A DNA stretch of 64,000 nt from Annona cherimola. Its lineage: Eukaryota > Streptophyta > Magnoliopsida > Magnoliales > Annonaceae. The DNA is taken from assembly GCA_030490835.1 (NCBI GenBank), contig CM059971.1:122420564-122484563 (forward strand), read 5' to 3'. The position numbers were made by a program, and so were the translations under genes. Position 1 is the stretch's first letter. Each line of letters starts with the position of its first letter. This document shows, in pieces, positions 1 through 11,986 of this stretch. The notes beneath the pieces are model-generated. The model was not told where the DNA came from and ran no database searches. It worked only from the letters and a program-made list of their open reading frames with translations.

Positions 1-56
1 TTTTTTGATTGTCTCAGTTGTTTTATCGGAAGATCATATAAGTCTGAAAGTACCAA

Positions 57-328
57 CCGGGCCGTCAGAAGCTTGGCAGGCGCTGGTGCGGGTTCGAATC
101 CCGTTTTGGGATTTCGACCAAAAAAAAATGAGGGGTAGTAGGAGCAGTTGTCTCCCGGTAGGTTGTTGGAAGCTGTGTCTTCCTATTTCTTTGGTGGAGT
201 TGTGTCTCCAAATTTCGTCGAGGGAGTTGTGTGTATTCCCAGATTTGTAAGAATGTCTCAGATCTTCAGTATAATATGTGTTGAGATGTATGTAAAATAT
301 ATACCAATAAAATATATATATATATATA
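57..328 (+). mobile_element. tRNA-derived SINE (family SINE-B)
   Basis: A pol III B-box match, GGTTCGAATCC, lies at 91-101. About 200 bases of non-tRNA body follow, ending in an AATAAA-like stretch and a TA run at 306-328. The body recurs in reverse orientation at 17743-17886, where it interrupts an exon, and more diverged at about 7665-7800 and 45070-45210. That recurrence supports a dispersed SINE rather than a tRNA gene. The 5' end is uncertain because the A-box is not clear. Confidence 0.6.
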
Positions 329-1809
329 AGTCTGAAAGTAAGTTTTATAAGTGCCCACGTGGAATATATGAATGCATTTAGGGTTTCGACTTTGATTGTT
401 CTTATTATTCGGACGGAGATTTATTGCAGGCCAATAAATTTTGGAGCTGGACCATGCATCACAGGACCTCCGTGTACCTCTCACACGTGAGCCTGAGCCT
501 TTTTTTGGTTACAGGTGGACGAGCTAAATTCAGAAACTTTCAACTGCTCTCAACCATCGGCACTTTCATGAATAATCCATGGCCCGCTCGGCTTCGTCTT
601 TTCTCCTGTATTCTTAGTCTGCAAGCTACGTCATTTTAATTAAAAACAAGCGCCAATCCATCTCAGGGACCACCATCAAGATGCTTTTCGGCGTCCAACA
701 TTGAGTTTAAAAAAAAAAAATCGATATTAATTTGTCATTTGTTTGTGGGACATGCATCGTGTTGCCATTTTCTACCTAATGCCAGTTACCAATAAAGTAG
801 CAAGGAGGGTGATATCATGGAATTGTTGGTTGCTAACTTCTGAGATTTTGAATATATATAAAGCTGAGGAATTGTCCAATTTCAATCGTGGAATGGCACA
901 TGCAAGGGCGAACGGTGCATCGCTGAAGTTGGCCATCCTCCTAAAAATGGACCATTTTTCATTTTGATTTGATGGATGAAATGTCATGTGCGAAGGAACG
1001 ATTGTCTTTGTGTCGCGGCTACCATGAATAGAAACGTGGATGGCTGGCTATCATGGCTCACATGGGACGCAGTTGTTGTTTTCCTTTCCGTTGTTGGGTC
1101 TATTTCTATCACTGATTTTTTTTTATTTTTTTTATTGGGGTTTCTCTTCTACTTTATATTAATAAAATAATACTTTCTTTATAATTATCTTTTCTCAAGT
1201 TTTATTCATTTCTCATATTTATAACTCGTTCCATTATTTATTTTATTGTACAAACGTTTTTTTTTCTCAGTTTTAAAATTTTAATTAATTTACTTTTTGG
1301 CATTTTTTCTTAATTACGATCCAGATTCAGAAAAAAACACACGCGACATACTTGGATGGTTGCGGCATTTCCATAACACTTGCACGTTCCACGTCGGTGG
1401 CAATGGCATAACCCTTTGCTTGAAACGTTTAAAAATCCTGCATTTTTTATTTCCTTCTCACAATCTCATTGAATTCCCCCACAGCTCTAATTAAGGCGTC
1501 CTATTTTAGAACTAGCCATTGGTTTACTGAGGAAGGCAGACTCTGGAGACTCTTTCTCTACGTTTATTATCTTATATGTGCCATCTAAAATTCTAAATTA
1601 TCAAATCTATATGTTTATTTGGTAAATAATAATATTTTTTTAACAGGAAATGCGGACGCATGGTGATTTTCAAAGTAACTATCTCAATTTCGTATCATTC
1701 TTTAGACGAAGCATGAGGGGCATATTTGGAATTAAAACCTCCCATCTCAACTGCCTCTCCACAACGAAAGGCAAAAGCAACAACAGGAAAAACAGAGCGA
1801 GGAAGCCAT
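329..1809. other. intergenic, 5' flank of the DUF616 gene
   Basis: I see no supported coding region here; the open frames are short and unrelated to known families. The sequence is AT-rich with T runs (about 1120-1290). The last 60 bases, from about 1750, are a purine-rich leader typical of a plant 5' UTR. I cannot assign a TATA box with confidence. Confidence 0.5.
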
Positions 1810-4699
1810 ATGCCAACACCTCTCCTCTTCCAATCCAAAGTCCTCTGTCTCTCGCTTCTCTACCTCTTTGCCAGCCTTTTCTTCGCTCTCTATGTCGCTC
1901 TTTCCAACACAAAATGCATCTTCCAATACCCACCGCTGGATACGATCCGCCACTCTCTCTTCACTTATCCCTCTTCCTATGGAGAACACAAGCACGCAAT
2001 CGGAACTCTCCATTCATGCAAGTCCCCTGTATATTTCAAAGGTTACCAGTGATTCTCTTGTTATAAGCCGCTTTCTGGAATCAAATTCGATTTTCATTGA
2101 TGGGTTTTTGTTTTGGTGATTAGATTATAAGATGGCCTTGAAAGAGGTTCAAGATTTCTGTACGATTTCTTCGGTTTCTTCATCAGCAGGCCTACGGTAT
2201 ATGATTAAGGGTGGGAGGCATTTTGGTGGGAATTTCAGCACCCAAAAGAGAAAATCGTATTTTCGTGATAGAGATGAGGCGGTGAAGATCCCTTGTGGAT
2301 TCATGATAGAGTTCCCCGTTACCAGTGCTGGTAATTTCTGCATGAAACATTCGTAATTAGTTGACATTTTCTTCTGTTTGTTCCAGAAAAAAAATCTAAG
2401 AAACACTAACGAAACATTAGCTGGATGGATCCTTTCTAAATGATCCCAGGCATGATCTTGATTTATATCCATTGAGAAAGATATTTTAATTGGCATTTGG
2501 ATAAACATAAACAATTATTTGTCTGAATTTATTTGAAATTTACCCTGAATGTCTTTTTCTAAGTTTCTTGTTGATATCAGATAGGATGGAAATGGAGAAC
2601 TGCAGAGGAGTGGTGGTGGCATCGGCTCTCTTTGGTGACCATGACAAAATACGGCAGCCGAGGGGCTTAGTATTCAAGTCCTTGGAGATTATTTGCTTCT
2701 TCATGTTCATTGATGATGCCGCGATGGCGGGCCTTAATACTCACAACATTGCCTTGACAAACAATAAGATTGGAGTGTGGAGAATAGTGAAAGTTTCTGG
2801 CAGATTGCCCTATGAGAACCCTGCAATGAATGGAGTCATACCCAAGCATCTGATCCATAGGCTTTTCCCAAACTCAAAGTTCAGCATTTGGGTTGATGCC
2901 AAGCTCCAACTTACAGCAGATCCGCTTCTGTTGATCCATTCCCTCCTCATCTCAGAGAAGGCAGACATGGCCATCTCACAGCACCCTTTTAATATTCACA
3001 CCATGGAAGAGGCAATGTCTACTGCAAGATGGAAGAAATGGGACGATCTGGATTCGCTGAGGACCCAAATGGAGGCTTACTGTGAGAATGGGTTGCAACC
3101 ATGGAGCCGTGACAAGCTTCCCTACACTTCAGGTAGGTAGAAATCATTTCAATTAAGAGTCGGACATCTTTTAAAAATATTGATCTTACAATATCAAATT
3201 GGTCATAATATTCTGGTGTACTTCCATGTGCTCCTGTGTTTATGCGCTGGTTTTGGCCCGTTACAGATCAGTTATCACCTAATAATGCTTATTTGTTTCC
3301 CAAAACATTCACACGAATCAGCTAATTTTTCCTTGTTTGTCAATGGTGTGTATGCGATGATCTAAGCCAGTAGCATGCCCAAATAAGAGGATCCGTTTGG
3401 AAAGAAACAAAAGTGAGAAAGGAATTTATTTATTTTTTAAAAAAAGACTAATGTGATATGATAGAAATAATAATTACAAATAAAGAAAATAAAGCTGAAG
3501 TATGTAGATAATTGTATGGAAAGATTAAAAAGACTAAAATATCAAGATAATAATAAAAAAGTAAAGTAATTACGTTGTTAAAATATCAATTATATCAAAA
3601 AATGTGGAGAAAGAAATATCCAGGGACAAGTTTGGTAATGAGCATGAGTGGTAAACCACTAAACTGCCCAATTAATCCGCTTTTTATATTTCCACACATC
3701 AAATTCATTCACAACCCTCACCAGGGAAGGACATTTTCTAAATACTCAGCATTCGGAAGGATCAACTGTAAACACGTGTATCACCAAGGGGATACATACA
3801 AATGGATATCAAATTCTATATCAACTGTTTGGAGTGAGCTTTTGTTGCCACCAACTAAGGCAACCACACTTAGCAAATAGATACTAATTTTTAGTATATT
3901 AGTAACCGGATACAAGTGGACAATTAAGCATTCATTATTCTCTAGATTTGTTAAAAACAAATTCTTTTAGATTTCCTATGTTTGTTCGTTGGGAGTCCAA
4001 ACATAGAAATTAGAAAGTCGTATGGTATCCTTAAAAATAATCGATAAACCTGCTATTTTTAATATTATTTATTGGAGATCGTAAAATAATTTATGCAAAC
4101 TATTGTTTCATAAGATTGGTCAACATTATTATCTGTAGTACTCTGCATTCACGTAGTCGCTACCATTTGGAATCAAGTTGCCTAAAAAAAAAAAAAGTTG
4201 AAGTGACTTCCTACTGTTCTCTTCCATGGTTTGTTTTATTATAAAAAGAAAAAAGAAAAGAAAAGAAAAAGGACAGGCCTTCAAAAAAGATGGGGCCCAA
4301 AGTGCTCAACTAGTTTCTATGTGACCTCTTTTATTCATTCTTGTTCACTGAAAATTTTGTGACGCAGATGTACCAGACTCAGCTCTAATCCTAAGAAAAC
4401 ACGGAGTTGTTACTGATTTGTGGTCGTGCCTACTGTTCAATGAATTGGAAGCCTTCAACCCGAGAGATCAGCTGGCATTTGCTTACGTGAGAGATTTGAT
4501 GAGGCCCCGAATCAAGATCAACATGTTTTCAGCGGAGGTGTTTGAGCACGTTGCTGTGGAGTATAGGCACAACGTTAAGAAGAATAGCCCGTCCCGGGCA
4601 AAGAGGCGGAAGGGAATGAAAATCTCGATCCCGATGGCAACGAACGGAAGCAAATGCGAGGCGTATCTTTCCAAGATGTGGGGCGAGGTCCACAACTAG
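1810..4699 (+). CDS. TOD1: DUF616 protein, TOD1-like (predicted glycosyltransferase/ceramidase)
   Basis: There are four exons, 1810-2041, 2124-2330, 2581-3132 and 4368-4699, with GT-AG introns that are all phase 1. The spliced product is 440 aa. Residues 11-32 are a hydrophobic signal anchor, expected for a type II Golgi protein. The DUF616 domain starts near PCGF (134-137) and contains DRMEME (147-152), FFMFIDD (186-192), FSIWVDAKLQ (247-256), HTMEEAM (286-292) and PYTSDVPDSALILRKHG around 327-343. These strings are the signature of the Arabidopsis TOD1 branch. TOD1 is described as a Golgi alkaline ceramidase acting in turgor control, while the related MUCI70 is treated as a hexosyltransferase, so the chemistry is uncertain. 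The ATG at 1810 is preferred because it immediately precedes the anchor; the upstream in-frame extension lacks an ATG. No breaks are seen. The length is slightly under my recollection of about 460 aa for the Arabidopsis protein. It has no functional link to its neighbours. Confidence 0.9.
3375..3660. repeat. degenerate Tourist-like MITE in intron 3
   Basis: The internal sequence (TGATATGATAGAAATAATAA, then AAGAAAATAAAG and GTAGATAATTGTATGG) matches the body of the GGGTGTGTTTGG MITE family seen intact at 11382 and 17193. The termini are eroded, so the ends are approximate. Confidence 0.45.
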
Positions 4700-4847
4700 A
4701 CGAGACGTGGACGGCTCATCGGAGGGAAATAAAATACAACGGAAATCAATACACGAAAAAGAAGTGAATGACGGAGAGGAAATCTACCTCGGGGAAGCCA
4801 CCACGAATTGGAATTTTGGAGAAGAACAAAAAGGACAGATAATCTGC

Positions 4848-5325
4848 TTGTGCGGGTATTTTGTATTTTAAACCTTACAACTTTCCCTATTTACATTTTA
4901 AACCTTGAATTTTGACTGTTTGCAATTTGAACTCCGAAATTTTGATTCATTTGCACTTTAATCCTGACTCATAATGGCATTACAAATTACAGTTAATTCA
5001 TGCAAAATGATGTAAATACCCTCCGATATATTTTTTTTAAAAACCTAAATTTGTAATGACGGTGAAGATGTTATTGAAGAGTCTAATAATAAAATAAAGA
5101 AATCCTAATAGTAGAGTTTAAGATATAAAAAATATTTCTTTTTTAAATATCGGAGGGTATTTTTGTTATTTTTGCACAAATTAACTGTGAATTTGTAACG
5201 TCGTCACGGGACAGAGTTTAAAATGCAAAAAAATTAAAGTTTTCAGAATTTAAAATGCAAACAGCTAAACTTCGGAGTTTCAAATGTAAATAGATAAAGT
5301 TAAAAAATTTAAAATGCAAAAAACC
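4848..5325. repeat. hairpin MITE with long imperfect inverted repeats
   Basis: The left arm (ATTTTGTATTTTAAACC, then TTTACATTTTAAACC, and CCCTCCGATAT near 5018) is mirrored by the right arm (ATATCGGAGGGTAT near 5148, TTTAAAATGCAAA, AAATTTAAAATGCAAAAAAC near 5307). A long foldback without coding capacity is typical of a MITE. The termini are not precise. Confidence 0.6.
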
Positions 5326-6007
5326 TGCTTTTGGGCTTCAAGGATCTCTCATCCAAGGATGCCCTCCAAGTCTCCAACTTTGTATCTCTATATTTGGGAG
5401 TAGGGCTGTGAGATTGATGATCCTGGCCGTTGATTTTACATGATCCTGATGGATGCGGGACCCCATGAAAAGGAATTTTAGATAGTCTCATCTGGCCTTT
5501 TGATTAGATATTCAGGGGCCAGAAGTCAAATATATACAGAATGTGCATTATCCTGCTGCCACATCTATGTCATTTCTCGTCGGATCAGCGGTCTGGATTG
5601 ACACGAGAACGGCATCCTTTGTACAGACTGTGGACCCCTTGACAGTTTATTATTAAAAAATTTGTTGTTTCGCATTTTTTTAACTTTTGCGTCAATGAAG
5701 ATCATTAGGGTTCATCGGCCTCAAACGATATGATGCAGAAACATAAAGCTTGCGAAAATTATACGCTAAAGTATAAAACTGAAATCATTAAACATCCTAA
5801 CTAACCTCCATGCATCTTCGTCATTGCTTGTAATTAAGTGTCTAAGACCTATCGAAATGATTATCACGAGAAAATGCGTTGTTGTTGTTGAGAGTTTTGT
5901 CGCCAACATTCCCTTTTTTTTTTTTTCTGTCACCAATCTAATTATAAATTGGACCCTTGTAGGTAGACTTCAATATATTCCTTGCCCACTTTAAAGCTAT
6001 AAGCTTG

Positions 6008-6240
6008 TTTTTTAATAAATATTTATATACATCATGATAACTCATATTACATTTAAGTATATTCATAATCCTCACAAAACGAATAAAAATTTTTAGTAGC
6101 ACCTCCCACGGGGGAGAAAACTACAAGTATCTTCACAAAAAGGAGGAAATAGAAAAACTTACACACCATCTAAATGGGAGAGGGGAGAGTCGAACTCATG
6201 ACCAACCAACAATGAATCAGCATGATATATGATCCTATAG
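6008..6240 (-). mobile_element. tRNA-derived SINE (family SINE-A)
   Basis: Read on the minus strand, a B-box-like GAGTTCGACTCTC (around 6190) is followed by a body with CTCCCCCGTGGGAGG. The 3' end is TATCATGATGTATATAAA plus an A-rich tail near 6010. Plus-strand copies at 32530-32757 and 36893-37113 share the same head and the same CATG(A)TGTATAAATA tail. Confidence 0.65.
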
Positions 6241-6361
6241 TTGAATATGAATTTTTAGTAATAAAATTATAATTAGAGCTTGGACATATTTGTTATTTTA
6301 TAGGGGGTTAATAACCCCCTAACAGATCTCTAATGACATAAATATAAATGAAATTTTAGAC

Positions 6362-6790
6362 AAAATATGTAGATATATTTAAAAATTTTAGGCAAATTTA
6401 TAAATATACTAACTTAGTTTGACTATAACTGCAAATATACCTACATAATTTCAGAAATTACAAATAATCTCCACATAGTTTGACCATAATTGCTAATATA
6501 TTCATATCATTATGACGTTGTTACTGTGTTATTACAACATGAATATATTTAAAAAGATATGCAAACTACATGAGTGTATTTATAAAAAACTAAATATACT
6601 CACTTAATTTTTAAAATTGTGAATATATTCACATAATTTGCATATTATTGCAAAAATATACCATGCGAGGGTATATTCACAATTAAGGTCAAATTATGTG
6701 GAGGCTATTTGCAATTTTTAAAATTGTGTGGATGTATTTACAATTGTGGTCAAACTAAGCAAATGTATTTGTAAATTATCCAAATTTTTA
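6362..6790. repeat. foldback MITE (family P1)
   Basis: This is a palindromic element built from motifs such as CAAATATACCCACATA and GTTTGACCATAATTGCAAAT and their complements (arms about 6400-6540 and 6600-6770). Relatives occur at 22690-22965, 31395-31795 and 48765-49160, and at the ends of the 13.66-15.33 kb element. Confidence 0.6.
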
Positions 6791-8273
6791 GAAGTTTATT
6801 TTTTCATTAGTATTGTATATTACATACATTACATATTAAGCCTAAACTTTTATTTATTTATTAAAGAAGACCAACTACTCTCATTTGATTAAGAGAGACT
6901 ACAACTCTCATCTAAAATTCTGCCAAAATCCCTACATACTAGATTCAAACCACTCCCACCACAGTGCACATTCCTTATTCCTGTTTTGTTGACCAACTAA
7001 ATACTAGAAGTTTATTAGTATAAAAGAAATTATGGATAAAATTTGTGAGTAGATATAAAATTTGCCTTTTATATATAGGTTCAATTTTATGCAATTAATA
7101 TCCATCAAATATGAGTAGGACCCCGTACATTAGGCCAATCGCCATTGCATTTAGATTTATTTGCTTGATTAAAAACCTTAATTTTATTCAAATCGAAGAT
7201 GTGCATAAAGCCTCATTTTAATACAAGTGTAAAATTAATATAATAAAATTATTTAATGTATATATCTATTTCAAAACTATCATTTCCACACTACATTATG
7301 TAAAACATTCTTTTTACGCAGATAAATGATTTTATGAATTATAATAATATTTTAAAACATATATGGATGGAGCTAGTTATTTTTCACAATTCACACGTAG
7401 TCATGTGTATATATATTTTTTACATAATAATCATGCGTATCCCTAAACAGGTAAGATTCATTTCAAGATGCCTATTGGAATGATTTAGTCATATGATAAA
7501 ACAAATAATATTAAACCATGTTAATGATTGGATTATGGTTTATCATCAAGGTAGGGCCCATCCAAGAGTTTCCCTTGAAAATCTGGGGTCCACAAAACTC
7601 GACCCTTTTTTTTTTTTTTTTGTTTGATGCAAAAGACTCGACCCTTTTTGTGCCTCAATGTTATGTCTGATTTTTTTGATAGGCAGGTTTTTTACATTTA
7701 TCTTAATTTGTATTATAATGGGACTCGGAGACATTCTTATAATTTTCCAGATGACATGTTAACAATTTTTCTTAAGGGAGACAAACAAACATGCTCCCAA
7801 CGAAATTGATGGACGCTTCCAGAAAATAAGTGACTAATGTTGCTGCCACCATAACGTCTAGCGGCAATTTTGCTGCCATTGGCGTTACCGCGAGGCCAGA
7901 AACTGTCGTGGCTTATTTCTGATTTGTGGGCAGCTTTTAGGATTTGTACTCTGCCAGGCCAGAAGGAAGTTATTGAGAGCTCTATGCACTTACTCTTTTT
8001 GCTTACTCGACATAGCATTTTCCAATATTTCTAGGGTGGAAGAAATCAATAATTAAAAAAAAAAAAAAAATGAAGTCAAATGGACGACCCTGTATGCCAA
8101 TCTATAACTAAACAGGCATTAAATAGAAACTGAAAAAAAGATTAAAAAAGTCCAAAAAGGCAAGATAAATTAAAAAAAATACATAAGAAACAATCAGCTG
8201 CTTTCATTAAAAAAAAAAAGAAATAATCAACTGCTTTTTGCAATGCATACACAATATATAGAATCCGATGTTA
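6791..8273. other. gene-free spacer with repeat fragments
   Basis: No coding region is supported. About 7160-7460 resembles the M2 MITE family. About 7665-7800 is a diverged, reverse-oriented SINE-B 3' end. Poly-A and poly-T runs sit at 7608-7622 and 8056-8071. Sequence at 7800-8030 is less AT-rich but matches nothing I recognise. The last 100 bases are the probable 3' UTR side of the minus-strand gene that starts at 9342. Confidence 0.5.
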
Positions 8274-9342
8274 TTAGTTAATCGTAATAATCTTCTTTGC
8301 AACTGCTTCGCTTTCCTTCTTCTCCGGCGCATTTTTTATTTCCTCCTTGAGAAACTTGACAGCCTTCTTGAACTTCCCAAAATCTTGTGCGAGTGGGTAG
8401 TCGGAAGCATCAGGAACAGATTCCTGCAATCGCCAGCGCCCTCTGAGATCTTGGTACTTTTGCCAGCTGTCCTTAGCTTCCTCTCGTCCCAATATTAATT
8501 GAATGATTGTCTGTCAACCATCGACGAATTAATTAAACATTGTTAATCAAATTAACTAAATTGGTTCGGCACTGACCAACCTTATAAAGAGGACGGCGAG
8601 CATCAGAAATGTCTTCTTCTTCCAGACATTTACGTCTCAGGGCCGCTTCATAGTTTCCCTGCAACCCGATATTAATTTGGATTATTGGCCCATGTGGGTA
8701 GAGAGACATCGACTGAAAATGAGAGAAGACGAGAAGCACCTGATAGATAAGCATCTCTACAATCAACATATCCAGCTCGTACGCTTCGTGTGAGTGGCCT
8801 TTTTTCGTTGCCCTTTCATGCGCCTTCATCAGCAGCTCCAGTCCTACCCTTTCCTTTCTAGTCATTTCCAGCTTTGCCACCGTGTTCTAATCGAAAGGAA
8901 CACCAGCAAATTAACACAAGGGTTCATATGTAAAGATTCTTAATGAAGTGGAGTTAATTTTCTGATAAACCTGCAATTTTACGACGTTTAATAATATGTC
9001 CTCTTTATTGAGTAGCATTTTCAAATTTTCCTCGGCTTTTGCTGCGACGGCTTCTGAAGGATGTCGGGTGTCCAAAATCCTCTTGACGGCCAACCTGCCA
9101 CTCCGGAGGGCTCCCAGAATCTGGGCCCTGCGGCTAGTGCCAGACCTCATCCGGCTCGCATTCGACTCACATCCCTGACCATCGCGCCTCCTTTTCCACA
9201 CGTACACAGCAGCGACGCCAGCCAGGACAACGACCGAAGCTGCCCCCGCACCCACGAGGTGCTGCCTCGTCACGCCATCGAACTTGGAGCTTATCCAACC
9301 CAGCGATCTCCCGTTGGAAATCTGTTTTGCTCGTTCTCCCAT
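8274..9342 (-). CDS. tandem-family copy A: membrane-anchored TPR-like protein
   Basis: There are four exons, 9342-8971, 8886-8740, 8658-8581 and 8510-8274, with three short phase-0 introns (84, 81 and 70 bp). The product is 277 aa with no internal stop. Residues 29-49 form one transmembrane helix followed by KRRR, so the C-terminal part should face the positively charged side. Exon 2 (49 codons) and the start of exon 3 carry the helix pair around EAYELDMLIVEMLIYQ and GNYEAALRR that all copies share. The shorter exon 1 lacks the long leader of copies B and F; a possible separate leader exon lies upstream at 9427-9753. The C-terminus is Lys/Glu-rich and unlike B. I do not recognise a named family. 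The helical spacing resembles the C-terminal TPRs of plastid proteins such as SLOW GREEN 1, which is inference only. Confidence 0.75.
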
Positions 9343-9426
9343 CTATAGAACTAATAAGTAGATCGAGCAGTGCAGATGAACACCTTCAAAAAATAATAAA
9401 AACAATTTCGTTGTGGAGTTAGACGA

Positions 9427-9753
9427 TCAGATTAAGCTTTGAAAAGACAAACCCCAATAGCGAATTTCGGCGCAATGCGATAGAAACTTCATTGCCCTGA
9501 ATATCATCTTATATCTTCGATTCAAGCAAGCACGGCTCTGGAAGAAATAGAGATGCGAATTTGTTTCTTTGCAAATGTGTTTGGAATTGATTAAACGGAG
9601 GGCAAGGCAAGGCATTTCGTTTCCTTGATACGAATGCAGGCCAAAGCAATGAGAGTGTGCCAGTCCACAAAAGATGGCAAAGTGGTGAAGAGATGCACGC
9701 TGCGATCTAATCTGGTGGAGTTTTCCACACGCTAGTAATAATTTCATCCCCAT
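9427..9753 (-). other. open frame upstream of copy A, possible leader exon
   Basis: A 108-codon open frame reads toward copy A, with ATGs at 9753 and 9747. It is rich in Ser, His, Leu and Arg with few acidic residues, as in an organelle presequence. An AG dinucleotide directly precedes the ATG of copy A (TTCTATAG before 9342), so splicing is conceivable. I could not find a donor that keeps the frame, so this may simply be 5' UTR. Confidence 0.3.
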
Positions 9754-11381
9754 ATTTTATTGCACGCAGTATGCTTTCTTTTCACGGGCTATATTACCAT
9801 GTTTTACTACTATGAAACTCTACTTCTACAAAACCTCATCCATTTTTCTCACCTTCATAATTGATAAAAAATTCACTTTGTTTATATTTTTTATCATGTT
9901 GTTCACCTTGGATAATTAAGCAACTGATGAAGGACAAGTTTAGAGGAGGGCTAATAAGCAAATGTTTATGCTACCCAACTTTGAACCCAAAACTCCCACC
10001 CTATACATTCTCAATTTATGTCAACTACTTAATTATCCAAGTGGTAAATTTTATCCATTACATTTATCATTTATGTAATATTATTTGTAAGGGTTTCATT
10101 TAAAAATATATAAAATTAACGTAATAAAATAACTTGATAGCAGATATCAAATTTAAAGTCATATTTGAACATTTAAAAAATTTAAAATATCATTATTATA
10201 TAGATAAATAATTTTATAAACTATAATTACATTTGCAGATGTGAAATGAATCTAAATTTTTTTTTATAATTTACACATGAATATATATTTCAAACAAATG
10301 TGAAAACCAGTATGAAAATGAATAATGTGTTGAGTTGCAACTCAATGCTTGAGGAAGTTATATTCATTTGTTTAATTTTTTTTACATGAATATGTGTTCT
10401 ATGCAGAATTTCTTCACTATTAAAAAATCTAAAAATATAAAATTTGAATGGTGAATAGATCTTACTTAGGCTGATCATATACATGCAATAATTTTGAAAA
10501 TTAAAAAATGGACAGAACTTGCACCCGCATTGAGTCTTAATGCTTGTGCAAGCATTTAATCTTCTCATAATATATTTTCTCATTTTAGGCTTATTCTTCT
10601 CGTAAATCAAGGAAATTGCGATCGTCCGTATAGGAAAATAAAATAATATAATATTGCATTAGAGGTTTTGAAATTGTAATATAAACAAAATAATTTTATT
10701 ACATTCATTTGACACTTTTATGAGATAGGAATCATGAAAATGTTCGATTTAAATGAAATACGGTTCCCTAATTAAAAAAATAATTGTAACCCCCATAGGT
10801 CGAGTGGATTTCGTATAACTATTTGGGCAGCAAATGGAGTGCTCCCATGAATTTAATTTCATGGAACTAATTGCATTAAATTGAAACTTATCATAAACAA
10901 GATCTCATATTTTAAGCATTCATAAGAACGTTCTAGATAGGTTTTGCTATGCACTGACAAAAATTTAGATAGTCTAATTGAAATTTTTAATGCCTGCAAA
11001 TAAAACCACATAAATTTCATATTCTGAATTTCAAACTTGATCCGTTAGTTTCTGCAGGGTACATTAGTTTAGTTTATCATGAAATATATGGTAAATTGAA
11101 AATTTATTATATAAATATTCAATTTATGATACAAATGTTCAAGGTATAGGCTAATTTACAATTATATGTGAAGTTACAGGGTTTATTGTTGGAAATGAAT
11201 TTTTTTTTTCCACATCGGTAACTATATATTCGACAGGTTCGCATTAATTGCTATTTCATACGATCAACTTTATGACCAGAGAGAATTAACGAATTAAATT
11301 TTCTGTCTCATCAGATGCACATCGGGCCTAACCGAGCGAGATGGACGGACACAACTACTTGTGATCTCTAGAAGGAATTAA
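9754..11381. other. gene-free spacer
   Basis: The spacer is AT-rich with no supported gene. About 9830-10330 has M2-like sequence (TTTATAAACTATAATTAC, then ATTTACACATGAATATAT). Around 10330 and 10525 there are facing ATTGAG/TGCTTG motifs reminiscent of the GTGCA hairpin family. Nothing is recognised in 10620-11340. Confidence 0.45.
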
Positions 11382-11663
11382 GGGTGTGTTTGGCAATTTG
11401 CAAAAGTTGTCAAGTTAAAACTTTTCAATATTAAACTTTTCACTCTCCATGACTACTCTTTTTTTAATTATTTTTGTACACATATTTTTATACAACAATC
11501 CTACTTTTTAATCATTTTTACATAACTACCAATACAACTAACCTATTTATTTTAAATTTATTCTTTTTACTCCTCATCATTATCCATACAATATCACATC
11601 ATTTGACAACTTTTATTCTTCAAAAATTTTTATTAAAATTTTTATTTATTACCAAACACACCC
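11382..11663. mobile_element. Tourist-like MITE T1, intact
   Basis: The 282-bp element starts GGGTGTGTTTGG and ends CCAAACACACCC, flanked by TAA on both sides (11379-11381 and 11664-11666). The TIR and 3-bp TWA target duplication are those of PIF/Harbinger (Tourist) elements. It lies just 3' of copy B. The element at 17193-17474 is the same length. Confidence 0.88.
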
Positions 11664-11986
11664 TAAATACGTTAATAGTTCTTATGGGCCCATGCAACCA
11701 CGTTACAAATCATATTTCGTTTTCTTGAAACGATAAGATATTTCTGACAAAAAGACTACATAAGTCAGATCCTTATACATCAAAGAAACGAATTATCTTC
11801 GTGCTTTTAAATATCAGAGAAAGCAGAATTAAAGAAGTGCATTATTGTTATGAAATTGGCATGACATATATTTAATTAAGTAATTTATTGGTAAAAAAGA
11901 ACCCCCACAAACACAATATATCGATGGCAAATGATTGATTACGAATATTTAGAGATGGACGAGTGGAGATGCATGCCCAAAATTCA

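Noticed and set aside
91..101. Possible tRNA gene (perfect B-box)
   Set aside because: No cloverleaf can be built around it; the downstream body and AT tail recur elsewhere, so it is a SINE.
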